Below the pieces are notes generated by a model. The model was not told the DNA's origin, made no database searches, and saw only the letters and a list, made by a program, of their open reading frames with translations. A stretch of 64,000 nucleotides of DNA. Source: Metopolophium dirhodum (lineage: Eukaryota > Arthropoda > Insecta > Hemiptera > Aphididae). Below are positions 1 to 12,899 of this stretch, piece by piece. The stretch lies in assembly GCF_019925205.1 (NCBI RefSeq), contig NC_083564.1, forward strand, positions 35,626,447 to 35,690,446, given 5' to 3'. Each line of letters starts with the position of its first letter. Position 1 is the stretch's first letter. The translations under genes and the position numbers were made by a program.

Positions 1-2290
1 TATTTACTATGATAAATCCATAAAACTTATATATTATAGTATTATACTCAGTACCTACCTATACGGTATATTGATAAATCGTATGTTCTTTTACAGAAAT
101 CTTTGTCATCTGCAATGCACCTATTCTGGTTTTCTATTTCAATTATAGTTCGCATGCCAAATTTAACTATACAAACTGGTCCGCAAGTTTATAGACATTC
201 TAATACATTCTCCCGGCAGTGCCAATAGACACAGTGTTTGAGAAGTTATATTTTTTTGGTACCTAATTAATTTACAATATGAATTATTATAAGTTACCTA
301 TGTAGGTACTTGTCCAAAACTCTACTACCGGGAAACCATTGGTATTGTCGTATATTGTAGACAGTCGTCAAAATAATATTATTTAATATATATGTAATAT
401 AGGTGGGAATATTTCAAATTGTAAATTATTGACATAGGTCAGGCCAGCGAAGCAATATGTGCTGAGGCGACGATAATATTTTCTATATAACACCGCTGTA
501 CAAGCAGGCTGCGACGTGCGTGTGAAACGCCGATCGTAGTACGGGCTAGGCGATCTGAATTGGCCAAGTGTTTTATTTATGTTTGTTTTAATACAATAAA
601 AGTGTTTCCGACCTGAAAACCCGAGTTAAACATTATTTTAGTCATTTTTATGTTCTTACCTTTTATATGAACAGCGCCGGGATATACGTACTATGTGTCA
701 ATGAAGTTTTATTAAACTGAATAGTGCCAAGGTATATGTAATCTTTGAGTCATTTCAACTAGATAGGAACGAACTAAGAATTGACAAGCGCATACCAAAT
801 TACCAACGTACCTCAACAAGTTAACAGTGTCATTCTAATTAACTTTAGAGAGTGTCATTACCTAGAGAATACGAGGGTAAGGCGTATAGTTGGTTTACCA
901 CGTATTGTCTAATACGGGTGATACCACAGTATTTATAGTATAGCCTTATGAAGTTCACGATTTTCGGTGTTATACGCACCCGTACAACGCTTAAAGTTTA
1001 CCGAGCTTAAGTATAACAAATTAATTTTTTTTTAATCTAGGTAAATCAACGTTTTAAAATTGATGGTGCAAAAATAATTCTGACACCCACCCATGGTGGA
1101 TTTACAAAACAAGTCGAGGGATGTTTTTGATTTTAATTGTTCGAGCAAGCGCAGTGTGCGAGTGACTACACCGGATACATTATATGAAAATACCAAAAAG
1201 TTCAATTAGCTATAATATAACTTAAAAATAAGACAGACCGCCAAATTCAGACTTCTCTGTCGTTTTCAGTTAAAAACTAATGATTTTCGGCAGTTAATTT
1301 TTGAAATATCGTTCATAATTCGTTGTAACTTGTAATTTATATACCTATTTTAAAAATATTATTCGTGGGTAATTGAAACGTCTAAAATGTATTGTTATAT
1401 ACAAATATGATAATAAAGAAATAATAATAACTCAACTTAACCGGCTACGGTATTAATAATATTTAATAATATCAATATAAGTATAGTATACAATATTCTA
1501 GGCTGTCAAATCGTCTCCACTTGGAATCGTTTTTCGTATACAATGATATTATATCATTGAATTCAAATGTAACACTATCCATAACAGTCACCCACTTGTA
1601 CTCTACTGTTCCAAATTCACAGTCATCCAGTCACTTCCAAATTTTATTTTTTTTTAATTGACCTCCCTTCTTATTTAAATTCTGACAAACGAGTTTTGGT
1701 TAAGTACCTACCTACATAATAGGTACCTATATAACTTATAATTCATATTTTAATTTAATTAGGTACCAAAGAAATATAACTTCCCAGGCACGCCCGGAAA
1801 ACCGTTGTCTGTCGAACTTTAGTACATAGTGTACAGTGATGAAAGAACTGTAATATCACGCGTCTCTTAATACATTTATTTTGGTCAATGATATTATTAT
1901 TAATTTCGTTAATCCATAGACATAAAAACAACATTTTTTAATTGTTTTATATGCCTACGGTAACATCTTATATTATACTATAATTTATTTCTTCTTACTT
2001 AATAAGAGTTTCTTATTTCGCATGAACAAAAAACTGCTGCAATATTAGGTATAACAATAAATTACAACAAGTTAGTCATATATTTATAAATCTTAAATTA
2101 CGATCTAACTATAAATAAGATAAATATAAAACTATGATAGTATAATTAATAAAGATTTTTAATAATTTTCTCTTTAATTCTAAAATTTAAAAATAAAGTT
2201 TTCTTATAATTATAAATAAGTCTTTAATAAATAAGTTTATTCACAAACATGATTCAAAAACAAATTTGAAATTAATTATATTGTGTGAAT
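1..2290. other. gene-free AT-rich stretch with repeat fragments
   Basis: No coding region can be supported here. About 110-340 is a copy of a dispersed repeat that recurs at about 9620-10060 (shared words such as tagacattct and gtaggtacttgtcc). About 1505-1640 is a fragment of the repeat whose longer copies end near 12893 and 18448; it shares the stretch around atatcattgaattcaaat followed by a 'cacttgta' block. The rest is low-complexity AT-rich sequence. Confidence 0.6.
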
Positions 2291-2329
2291 ACACATTACA
2301 AACTTCAAACTAAAATGTCCAGAATCTCA

Positions 2330-4790
2330 AACAGAAAAAACTATTCAAAATATTTAGTTCGTTAAAGAAGGTTTATTCGTATAGCACCAGGTTATCAATG
2401 TTTAAAAAATTCGGCTAGAGTTAAAATCATAAAAAAAATTTGTAGGGAGGTGTTGGCGCCCTCAGGCAAATGCTTTTTAGAAAACCAAAAAAAAATGTCG
2501 AAAAAATTGTATTTTAGGAATACACATTACAAAGTACAAACTAAAACGTCCAGAATCTTAAAAAGAAAAAAAAATAGTTCATTAAAGATGGATTATTCGT
2601 ATGGCACCAGGTTATTATAATATTTAAAAAATACGGCTAATGTTAAAATAATAAAAAAAAATTGAAGGGAGGTGATGGCGCCCGCAGGCAAATGCATTTT
2701 AGAAAACAAAAAAAAATTGAAATTAATTATATTGTGTCAATACACATTACAAACTTCAAACTAAAATGTCCAGAATCTTAAACAGAAAAAACTAATAGAA
2801 ATATCTAGTTCAATGAAAAAGGTTTATTCATAGGGCACCAAGTTATCATTTCCAAGTCTATAAAAAAATTCAATTAGTTACATAACAAAAAAAAAATTGA
2901 AGGGAGGTGTTGGCACCCTCAGGCAAATGCGTTTTAGAAAACCAAAAAAAAAATGTCGAGAAAATTGTATTTTAGGAATACACATTACAAAGTACAAACT
3001 AAAATTCCCAGAATCTTAAAGAGAAAAAACTATTCAAAATATTTAGTTCATTAATGTTGGATTATTCAGAGGGCACCAGGTTATCAATGTTTAAAAAGTA
3101 TGTACGAAAAATTCAACTAGAGTTACATAACAAAAAAAAAATTTGAAGGGAGGTGTTGGCACCCGCAGGCAAATGCATTTTAGAAAACAAAAAAAAATTT
3201 AAAAAAAAATATTAGTGTAGGAATGCACCAGGTTATCAATATTTAAAAAATTCGGCTAATGTTAAAATCATTAAAAAAAAATTGAAGGGAGGTGTTGGCG
3301 CCGGCAGGCAAAAGCATTTTAGAAAACAAAAAAAAAATTATACTGTAGGAAAACACATTACAAAGTACAAACTAAAATGCCCAGCCAGAATCTTAAAGAG
3401 AAAAAACTATTCAAAATATTTAGTTCATTAATGTTGGATTATTCAGAGGGCACCAGGTTATCAATGTTTAAATAGTATGTACGAAAAATTCAACTAGAGT
3501 TACATAACAAAAAAAAAATTTGAAGGGAGGTGTTGGCGCCCGCAGGCAAATGCATTTTAGAAAACCAAAAAAAATGTGGAAAAAATGTTACCGTAGGAAT
3601 GCACCAGGTTATCAATATTTAAAAAATTCGGCTAATGTTAAAATCATAAAAAAAAAATTGAAGGAGGGTGTTGGCACCTGCAGGCAAAAGCATTTAAGAA
3701 AACAAAAAAAAATTGAAATTAAAAACTTCAAACTAAAATATCCAAAATCTTAAACAGAAAAAAACTATTCAAAATATTTAGTTCATTAATGATGGATTAT
3801 TCAAAAAGCACCAGCTTATCAATGTTCAAAAAGTATATACAAAAATGTCAACTAGTCACATGACTAAAAAAAAATGAAAGAGGGTGTTGGTGCTCGCAGG
3901 CAAATGCATTCTAGAAAACCAAAAAAAAATGTCGAAAAAATTGTATTTAGGAATACACATTACAAAGTACAAACTAAAATTCCCAGAATCTTAAAAAAAA
4001 AAAAAAATTAGTTCATTAAAGATGGATTATTCGTATGGCACCAGGTTATCAATAATTAAAAAAATCGGCTTATGTTAAAATCATAAAAAAATTGAAGAGA
4101 GGTGTTGGCGCACGCAGGCAAATGCATTTTGGAAAACAAAAAAAAATTAAAAAAAAAATATTAGTGTGTGAATACACATTACAAACTTCAAACTAAAATG
4201 TCCAGTATCTTAAACAGAAAAACTATTCAAAATATTTAGTTCATTAAAGAAGGATTTTTCATAGAGCACCAGGTTGCCAATGTTTAAAAAATGTATTCAA
4301 TTTCATTACCTAAAGATAAATTCATAAAAAAAAATTGAAAAGAAGATGTGGGCGCCAGCAGGTAAAAGCATTTGAGAAGGCAAAAAAAATTTTAGATGGC
4401 ACTGGCTTGTCAGTGTTTAAAAAATCTATATAAAAAGATCAATAGGAATTAAATAACATAAAAAAAATGTGGAAGTGAGCACGGAAGCCTGTAGACAAAT
4501 TAACATCATAAAGCATACACAAATGAGATAAAATTTAACATTTAGTATTCTCTGAAAACTTACATATTTGAAAATATTCATATTAAAAATCAATTAAATT
4601 AAATTTATGAAAAAAAATTGATAGGGGAACGTGGGCACCCGCAGGCAAATTTTAAATAAATCATATGCCACCAGGTTTTAAATGTTTTAAAAAAAGAAAT
4701 ATATAAAAAAATCAAAAAAAGTTAAATATATAAAAAATTAAATTGAATGGGGACGTGAAAGAACCTAGCCAGCCTCTTTTCAAATTATAT
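2330..4790 (+). repeat. diverged tandem satellite array, unit about 220-240 bp
   Basis: At least ten imperfect units follow each other. Each has an A-rich run, then a core like gaagggaggtgttggcgccc, gcaggcaaatgcatttta, a second A run, acattacaaa, a 'ccagaatctta' block and gcaccaggttatcaat. The core recurs near 2447, 2670, 2905, 3148, 3290, 3530, 3665, 3880 and 4098, and more diverged after 4340. Spacing is mostly 215-243 bp, with two short units of about 135-142 bp that lack roughly 95 bp. Units decay toward the right edge. The 77-codon open frame at 3520-3753 lies inside the repeat and is not treated as a gene. The same family returns at 16200-17195. Confidence 0.9.
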
Positions 4791-7400
4791 AGTATGTACA
4801 CAGGTACTTAGTGTACTCCCAGGTATAGCCGGTTATTGTCAAAAATTATTTATACAAAAAAATCTACTAGAGTTCAATGAATCGAAAAAAAAAATTGTTT
4901 GAGAAACCTGGGTGAAATAACACTAACCAAAAGAATACGATGGAAGCTAAATACTGCAATACATGTTAACTACAATCCAAAAACTAGGTATTGTTTACAT
5001 TATAATAATACGAACAATTATTATGATCAGAGGTGTATCACCGTAATATATGTATAAGAAAATGTATAAAAATGAATGTAATTTATAAAGGATGCAAAGA
5101 AATTAAATGAGAAAAAGGTCCTGTACGGACTCTACTATGTGATTGTTATTTATGAAGGACATAAAATAATGTTTAATTTAAAATAATATTGTGTTTGGCT
5201 GGGTCCACAGTCAATATTAAATTACGAACTATAAAGTCTAAATGCAAATAAAAACATAGTCAAATATCTATCTACATTTTATAATTTGTTGTGGTAAAAA
5301 AATCATTAATTAATGTTGGCTGTATTTAATAACTATACTGGTACAACTCTAGCTGACAGTCTTTAAGACCGAGTTAAAAACTATGATAATTAGTTAACGT
5401 CTAATTTCCTGTCCTATTCTCACCTTACTTCATCTAACCAAATTAATAATATTTAAATATTTTCTTTCATTGTTATGTTTACAATATCGAATACCTTGAT
5501 AGTTAGTAGGAAAAAATCATCGCAAAGCTCACGACCAGTGATGATAGTCGTCTATCATCACCGTAGTTTCAACTAACCATAGGTTTACCTAACTAACCTT
5601 CGTAAGACTTATTAGGAAACATAGAATAAAAAAATCCTGAGTTGCAGGTTGCTGAACTTAAGTGTTTGATTATCAAGTTGATCCTTTGATTGTTGACACC
5701 TTAATCCATGCTGAGGGGAAGGCAAATTGAGGCTCCTTTATATTGATAGTCGATACTCGATATAGGTATACTTTATTTGGCCTCAATTGTTCCCCTCGAA
5801 GACCGCTGATAACACCATTATGTCCTATCCATATCTTTATTATCTATGGTGGAGCCATATCCAGCTCACTCGTGTAAACAATTTGAAACACATAAAAGCG
5901 ATCAACGAGTCTCTATTAATGATTTATCAGCATCTATCCTCTCACAACACACACTTGGAGACAACACATACACATGAAAGGTTTTTTTTAAAACAACATT
6001 TTTAATGATTTTTTTTAGCTTCATGTTTTTTTAAAAATACCTGGATAATGTCGAGCACGGGAGAGCAACTTTATAACTTATTCAATTAATTTTATTTTGG
6101 ACTTATTGAAACATGCTATGGAGGATGGCCCTTTTGGTCGTCCAATGTCCACAAATATTTCAATTCATTATATGAAATCCCAGCCCTGTCCCCCATACTC
6201 TGATATTAAAAGCCCAGCCCACCTTCATATTCTCTATGCAAAAAGTAAATTTAAGACAAATTTGTAAATCAATGCACGGTCTCTCTATTGTATTAATATT
6301 TGTGATTTCATTAATTTTCAGTATTTTGTATAATTAGAGTGGGAGAACTTAAGACAATATCATTTACACAAGACTGCGACTAACACAATTATACTTTGAT
6401 AAAAGTATATGATATAAGTACCTTCTATATTTGAATTAATCGTTTTTTTTTCGGTACTTTATTGGTGAACGGCACTTTAACTACGGTGCCTCGTCCTACT
6501 GATGCAACCTTGAGGCATTTCCTTTTAGGAAATTAATTAAATCCTCAAACATAACTCTTAATTCAAGAGTTTGTAACTAATACAATCATAATATAATATA
6601 TGTTATGATATTTATGGACGACACTTGCACCATGGCCCCTCGATATAGTGATTTGGCGACCCGGCACATCTCTTTTAGATAAATGATTAAATACTTAATC
6701 AAGTCTTCCAATTTACTAAACATTTATATTTCGTAGATAATTTGAAGAAAAATTTGAAACTGAAGAGAGACTGTGTGAAATAACAAAAATGTGGTGTGAA
6801 ATGTACATTTGAACACCTGTTATAATGTATTATATTGAACTTTAGTTAATTTTTTATTATGTACTATAGTAAACATTTGAACATTTATTACAATATACGT
6901 ATATTATACATAGATTTCAAGTATGATTTTTTTTAGTTTTTTTTTTGAAAGTTACCCATCTACTACAATATTAGACACTTTATTTTTATATTTTGAAGCA
7001 ATATATGTTTTGGATTATTTACATCTATATAAACTAAATTTCATACCCATAGTTTAGTATTTAAAGTTTGTATGATCAGAGTCGTGGAACCAAATTTGTT
7101 CAGACTCTACTAGAATGTTGTAGTTAAATTAAACTTAATACATTTTCTTAATATTTTAACAGAAATTATAGAGCTAAAAATATAGAAATACCTATATTAT
7201 GTTACGGTCCATAGTTCATAGTTTTGTTTCATTTATAATAATAATGCTTTTTAATATACTTTTTCATAAATTAATATTTATTACAGTTGGCTTTTATGAT
7301 TTGTTTGTACGTATTTTTTTGGGGAGATCCCTATTATTACAACACCGTTACCAATATGCGTATCACTGTACCCCGGTTCCCACTACAGATAAATCATAAC
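4790..7400. other. gene-free stretch
   Basis: AT-rich sequence without a supportable gene. A perfect 10-bp hairpin lies at 5538-5561. Two loosely similar segments near 6480-6560 and 6615-6700 (each with a 'cctttta/tctttta' word followed by gatta- or atta-rich sequence) may be transposon remains, but I cannot assign them. Confidence 0.5.
5538..5561. repeat. perfect 10-bp hairpin
   Basis: gtgatgatag, a 4-nt spacer (tcgt) and ctatcatcac form a perfect inverted repeat. No promoter, terminator or gene context is visible, so its role is unknown. Confidence 0.7.
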
Positions 7401-7407
7401 TTATTAC

Positions 7408-7755
7408 CAGGGCTGTGAATTAAATGCACAATTTTTTGCTACACCGGATTCAGCGAAAATCTTATTTTACATAATATTTTTTTTTTTGGTTAGTTCATAT
7501 TAATTGCATGATTTCATGATTTCTTCGGTTCATCCGTTTAGAAAAATAAATAGGTATCTACCTACCAAGTGTGTAAATAAAGAATTTTTTTTTGTAAACC
7601 AATTTGAATCATTATTTATTAGTTTAAAAAATTTTTAATAAAAACGTTTTCATTCAGTATTTTTTTGAATTTGAAGTGCATATTTTGCCTGTTTTTAGTA
7701 CATACATGCAGACAAATATTTAACACTTTTTCATTGCATTAAATTCACAGCCCCG
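7408..7755. mobile_element. hAT-like non-autonomous TIR element (MITE)
   Basis: The left end cagggctgtgaatt and the right end, read in reverse complement, cggggctgtgaatt form terminal inverted repeats that extend through about 21 bp (to 'atgca' with one or two mismatches). A start of CAGGG followed by TGTGAA fits hAT-superfamily termini. The 8 bp before (cttattac) and after (ctaatcaa) match at 5 of 8 positions, compatible with an old 8-bp target duplication. The 348-bp interior is AT-rich and non-coding. Confidence 0.7.
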
Positions 7756-7922
7756 CTAATCAACTTTACTTCCAATCATGATACCTACCACAGTTAAGAG
7801 GACGTTATACCCGCATGTGTTGTCTCCGTCTTACAAGTGCGTAACATAGCAAAATTTACGCTCAGCCAAACAATGTGTAGCTCCGTTAATTTAAAAATTA
7901 GAGTGAATTGACCTCTTATAAA

Positions 7923-8113
7923 ATCTAAAGGTAAGATTTTTATCTAGGCTGCCTAATGGGTTTTTTAGTATATTTTAATTTTAAAGCGAGTTATGAGTAT
8001 TTTAAATGTATAAAAAATTAACAATTTTAAAATACTCATAATTCGCGTTAAAATTAAAATATAATAAAAAGCCCATGATGAGGTTGCCTAGATAATAATC
8101 TTACCTTTAGATG
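7923..8113. repeat. long fold-back (hairpin) element
   Basis: A left arm of about 85 bp starting ctaaaggtaagatt is followed by a short loop (near 8007-8022) and by its imperfect reverse complement ending aatcttacctttag at 8113. Several mismatches and small indels separate the arms. It lies inside a larger repeat (about 7795-8345) that starts with gaggacgttatacccgcatg. No coding potential. Confidence 0.85.
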
Positions 8114-8162
8114 TCAAATTGTCAACAATCAACTGCGTCTTCAACTTGATAACACTTAAGAG

Positions 8163-8293
8163 GATGTCAGATTTTTAGCGCACCATTTATTTCTCTCTCT
8201 GACCCACGCACAATCATTTTAGTGTTTTCTTAATCGTACATTTGGTATGCTACGCGTGGATCAAAGATGGAAAACAAATAGTGCGCTGACATC
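8163..8293. mobile_element. 131-bp fold-back MITE
   Basis: The left terminus gatgtcag...cgcacca is mirrored by tagtgcgctgacatc at the right end. The inverted similarity continues inward (tctctctgacccacgc against gcgtggatcaaagatg, diverged). It directly follows the fold-back element at 7923-8113 and probably belongs to the same composite repeat. Confidence 0.7.
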
Positions 8294-8339
8294 ACAACCA
8301 GCAACAGATATTTTTATTCTATCCTATAAGTCAAGGTCG

Positions 8340-9420
8340 TAAACCTATATCAACTGATAACGGTAGTTTCAGCCAAAGAGTCAAGTGGCCTTTGCAATTC
8401 AAGATCCTTTCCTACGTATTCGGCATTGTTAACATAACTATTCTACCTTTACACTTTTTCTTTCCCCGTCTCTCACAGCTATATACAGGTTCAGCCACTC
8501 TCATTCCACACCTCCATATGATCGGTTTTCTATATCTATTCATCTCTTCTTCAGTCTTACCTACCCTAACCTTACAATTCTTTTTCATCTTTCCGTTTCA
8601 TACACCAAGCATTCTGAAATCCTGTTGACCCATTTCCTTATATCCGCCATATCACACACTTCCTAATTCATATTCACTCAGTCTCTAGTTACCTACAAGT
8701 CGTCGTACTTGATTATCGGTGTAAATATTTAAATATCATTGAGCTAATTCCCTACTCAAAAGAATTAGTTAATAAAATATCATACCACACCAATTTTCTA
8801 ATTTTGAACACGACTTTATTGATAGCCCGAATAGTGTTATACCAGTATAGTTACAATACAAATATTGAAAATTTTCGGGCAATACATCCCCTGATCAATT
8901 AAATATAATAAAAAAAAACCTACTGAAAAATAAGAAAATACATACCCCGTGACGGAATCAAAATCTCCTACGAAACTTAGTCTTCGAAACACTGAAACGC
9001 TCACACATTTCAGTCTGCTTATGATATATTATTCCCAGATGGAAAAAGTTCACTGACGAATACCATTTCTGAAATAACACGCATCTTGCAGTAAAATGTT
9101 CTACAATATTCTAATGACATATGCGTTAGAGTCTACAGATATTATATAAACCTACCAATAAATACCTAATATTAATTTATATTATACAGAGTTTGTATTT
9201 TTAAATGTTGTATTCAAGGATTTATTAGTTTTATTTTTATACCTAACAAAAATTACATTTATTCACAAGTCAGTTATCAACTAGAACTCGATTACGAGTA
9301 AGACAGCGTTTGGATTGTTCGAACTGGCGTATAATTTATTATTATTATACATCCTTTGGTAGGTAGTAGTAAACGTATGTGGTTCTACGTTACCGAGTTA
9401 ACAGATTTTCCGTGACAACA
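8340..9420. other. gene-free stretch with ORF-like noise
   Basis: The open frame at 8392-8628 is rich in F, L and S codons and lacks recognisable domain features, so it is not called. Near 8950-9010 on the - strand there is a possible relic exon next to a GTATGT donor-like word that resembles, weakly, the fragments at 9483 and 14473. Nothing else is supported. Confidence 0.4.
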
Positions 9421-9559
9421 AATATTTAATTCAAGTCTAAAAAGTAAATTTAAGCCCCAAAATAATATGAAAACAAACTTACGCATAAACATCGACTCCT
9501 CCAGTGAAACCTAGCTGTACTGCAGCACACGCTGTCGCCGAAGAAACAGCTATCTTCAT
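9421..9559 (-). pseudogene. exon-like module 1: possible first coding exon plus conserved intron start
   Basis: On the - strand an ATG at 9559-9557 opens 25 codons (MKIAVSSATACAAVQ...), a small hydrophobic N-terminus resembling a signal peptide, ending at 9483 directly before a GTAAGTTTG donor. The following ~60 bp of intron (9421-9482) is about 89% identical by eye to that of the module at 19860, while the exons differ strongly. No acceptor-linked downstream exon was found, so this could be exon 1 of a small secreted-protein gene or a relic. The coding direction is supported by the conserved donor only. Confidence 0.4.
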
Positions 9560-9619
9560 CCGTCTACAAATCGCTCATTGAAACTTATCTAGTATAGAAT
9601 ACTAGTATCTTTATGATCT

Positions 9620-10060
9620 GTAATATATTCTGGTTTTCTATTTCAGGGGGGTTGTGCGATGAAAAAAATTGAAATAAGCTAAAAATACATATTTTTTTGA
9701 TTTTGAATATGAAAGCTGTGAGATGATCGATATGAATTTCGTGAGAAATCTAGAGGTACTAGAAAACTGAGACGAGTGTGTCGAATGAAATAAATTAAAA
9801 ATTGATTAACACAACAATCGGTTAAAAATTAATTTAATTCAAATAATGAGATGAACCTTATTAGATCATTTAAATTGTACAGAACAAGCCCCCAGTTGTT
9901 GGTCGCATGCCAATTTTAACCATATACTAGACCACAAGTTTATAGACATTCTATAATGTATTCTCCTGCCGGTGACACTGTTGGGGAAAATATATTATTT
10001 TAGTAATTAAATTACGTAGGTACTTGTCCAATACTCGACTACCAGAATTTAAATTAAAGA
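9620..10060 (+). repeat. dispersed repeat, second copy, interrupted
   Basis: Matches about 110-340 in the same orientation: both have tctggttttctatttca at the left and tagacattct...gtaggtacttgtcc at the right. Here about 250 bp (roughly 9645-9895) separates the two parts, which suggests an insertion in this copy or a loss in the other. Confidence 0.65.
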
Positions 10061-10548
10061 ATGTGATATACCTATAGGTAACCTATCGATCGATTCTAAA
10101 ACAGAAACTTAACCTAGACACAATATCAAAATATCAAATAGTGAAATGTGAAAATTTCCCTTAGGTATATCCCGTAAAACCCCCCCAAAAAAACTTACGT
10201 TTGAGGTGTTCTCTAGGTATGATCTGCTATGTACTTACAAATCATATTAAATAACATTAATCATTATGTATTTTCTTATTTTATTAGGTAGGTATAAAAA
10301 CCTACCTTCCTACTTAAAAAAGCATTGCCTAATCATTGATTTCAAATTTTAAAAATTATTCTACTATAACAATTAATTAACAGTTGTAGGCAAAATATTA
10401 TAATTTAAGGTATTTTTCATAATTTTTGCACACCTATAAAAATTGGAATTTAAAAAATACTCTACGTCTAGCGGTTATATAAGTTTGTCTGACAATAAAT
10501 ATTTAAATTAGGTTTTCCGCTTCAACAGAGTAGAAGGACAAGACTTAC

Positions 10549-10719
10549 GTAATTATTTATTCTTCGGCGAAACGCGTTTCCTTCGAGTGTATAATATTGT
10601 ATAGTGTCTGCAGAGCTGTGCATCTCCGCCAAGGAAAATGCAGCGCGCGTCTTCATATCTCCCATCCAAAAGTTCAGTCTGGAAGTATTGAGATTAATGA
10701 CATTTATAAAAAGAGGCAC
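10549..10719 (-). pseudogene. exon-like module 2
   Basis: A 57-codon - strand frame ends at 10549 directly before a GTAAGTCTTG donor. It contains two Met codons (MGDMKTRAAF...). Upstream on the same strand, near 10775, there is an ATGGCAAATGACAATCG segment like the start of the module at 14830. No acceptor or partner exon could be fixed, so this is recorded as a fragment of the local exon family, not as a gene. Confidence 0.35.
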
Positions 10720-11704
10720 CTAGTTTAATAACCAGAATGGAACGAAATATGTGAGTAAGTATTGGAATCGCTGTTCGGCTCAGACGATTGTCATTTGCCA
10801 TAGATTATTTATAATTATAACCTCACCGTCCTAATCATAGAAAATATATATATGGTCCTAACCGATGGATGATGGATATTTTTACATTATTTTCAAAAAA
10901 AAACATTTATTTGTTTCTACTAGACGCAAATGAGGTAAATTGAATTCAAATTTATAATATAGATAACGGTTTTTTTTACTTGGTAATCAATCATTTATTA
11001 CTTGGTTTATTAACAAATTCTAATTGATATAAAATAGTAATTGAATAAAAATAGTTTTATTGATCCCAATATTTAAAAATAATGTTTCGAATAAAATAAT
11101 AAAAAAAATTTAAGAAATACCTATTAATTACCTAACCTAACCTTACAAAATAACTAAATAAATTCGTAGCTTAATAAAATGTCCAGAAAAATTAAAAGTC
11201 CAATTTAAATGAATATAAAATAGAATTTAGATAGGTGTATAGGTAGTGTATTCGTTATATTTTGAGTTTCATTATAGCACATCAGTCAATCAGATGCTAT
11301 TTAATATTTTATAATAAAAAACTTCGACAGTAATTCCATATTGGCAAGTGTTGTTTTCTATAACTGAAGACCGAAGTTATAGTATCGAGCATAATGGGTG
11401 CGTAAAAAAATAGAAATATAATTAAAAAAAATTACCTTTATTTAATTGTATTTAATTTTTGATTCTACAATGATGTGTGTTTTTTTTTTTATTTTTTTTT
11501 TTATTTTTGTGTCTGTCATCACCTTTTAGGACAGTAAAAGTGCTTGGATTTTCTTCAATAGTAACTTTTCTGATAGGAAAGTGAATCTAGTTGGTACTTT
11601 GGGGGGTCAAAAGTAAAAATTTCCCAGTAGTTTTCACAAGCGACGTGAAAAACAAAAGAAAAATTAAGGAAAAACGGGAATTTTTACGCAAAATCTGTTT
11701 TCGA

Positions 11705-12893
11705 GAAAATTGATTTTGGTTTATGGTGTAACTCTAAAACAAATGACCGTAGGGACATGAAATTTTGACTGAATGTTTATATTAGCATTTTCTATACACC
11801 ATAAAATTTACAAAATATTTTGACTCTTTTTGAGCTGTTTACGGCCATTGTCAGTTTTCAATTTTTTTAGTTTTTTTTTCTATAAATATCAATAAAATTT
11901 TATCTGTTGAGTAAAAAAGCTTGAAAATTTAATAGAAGGCTCCTAGGTTATTGTTTCAAAGGCAGATGAAAAAAATTAAAAATCCTTAGTCACAGTTTTT
12001 ATTTATAAGCATTTAAAGTTCAAATTTTGACAAAATACGGAAAAATCACGAAAATTAGCAAATTATTTTGAGTTGAGAATTCATAAAAATTTTTCTTTTT
12101 AAATCTAAGATTTGAAAATGTAATATAAGATTACTCATAAGTTTGTCTACCTTTATCAAAAAAAAAAATGTCTAGAAGAAACTTAAATTAAATTTTTATG
12201 AGCGTCTGAAATTTATATTTTTACAACATTTGATATTTACTCGATTTCTCATGTAACAATTTTCTTATTTTATTGTAATTAAAAAACGAATGACTGTAGA
12301 TACTTGAAAATTTCAATGAATGTTCATATTAGCATTTTCTATACACCATAAAATGTTGAAAATATTTTGACTCTTTTTGAGCTGTTTACGGACATTGTGA
12401 GTTTTCAATTTTTTTAGTTTTTTTTTCTATAAATATCAATAAATTTTTATTTGTTGGGTAAAAAAGCGTGAAAATTTAATATAAGGCTCCTGATATATCG
12501 TTCTAATAGCAGTTGAAAAATATTAAAAATACATAGGCACAATTTTTTTTTATAAGCATTTAAAGTTCAAATTTTGAGAACATTTATCAAATTTATAATT
12601 TATTAATTATTTTGTGGTTAAAAATGTATAAAATGTTTAACTTTTATGGCTAAGGATTGAAATTTTAAAACAAGGCTCCACGTAAATAGGTTATATATAA
12701 ATTACTTTATTCACAATAATATCATCAAATATACTTGGTAATATCATAGGCTGACTGACCGTTTTCGCTCAGAATCGTTTTTCTTATACAATGATATTAT
12801 ATCATTGAATTCAAATTTAACACCATCCATTACAGTGACCCACTTGTAACCTACTGTACAGCAGAGCGACATCCACTTATCCACCTTTTTTTT
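11705..12893 (+). repeat. about 1.2-kb dispersed repeat, + copy
   Basis: Runs from ttttggtttatggtgtaact to gacatccacttatccacc. It contains an internal duplication: the 'tattagcattttctatacacc' block occurs near 11780 and again near 12330. The inverted copy is at 18448-19640. Sequence to the left (11461-11700) contains another known-looking word, gtctgtcatcacc, which also occurs reversed near 18010. No ORF or transposase, so it is likely a non-autonomous element. Confidence 0.85.
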
Positions 12894-12899
12894 AATAAG

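Noticed and set aside
3520..3753. 77-codon open frame
   Set aside because: Begins at a TTG and lies across satellite units; the Lys-rich product reflects A-runs.
2330..4790. CRISPR-like regular spacing of repeats
   Set aside because: Repeats and spacers are not distinct: the whole ~220-240 bp unit repeats, units are diverged, and the context is eukaryotic. It is a satellite.
8392..8628. 78-codon + strand frame rich in F and L
   Set aside because: Composition follows a T-rich strand; no family features. A signal-peptide look alone is not enough.
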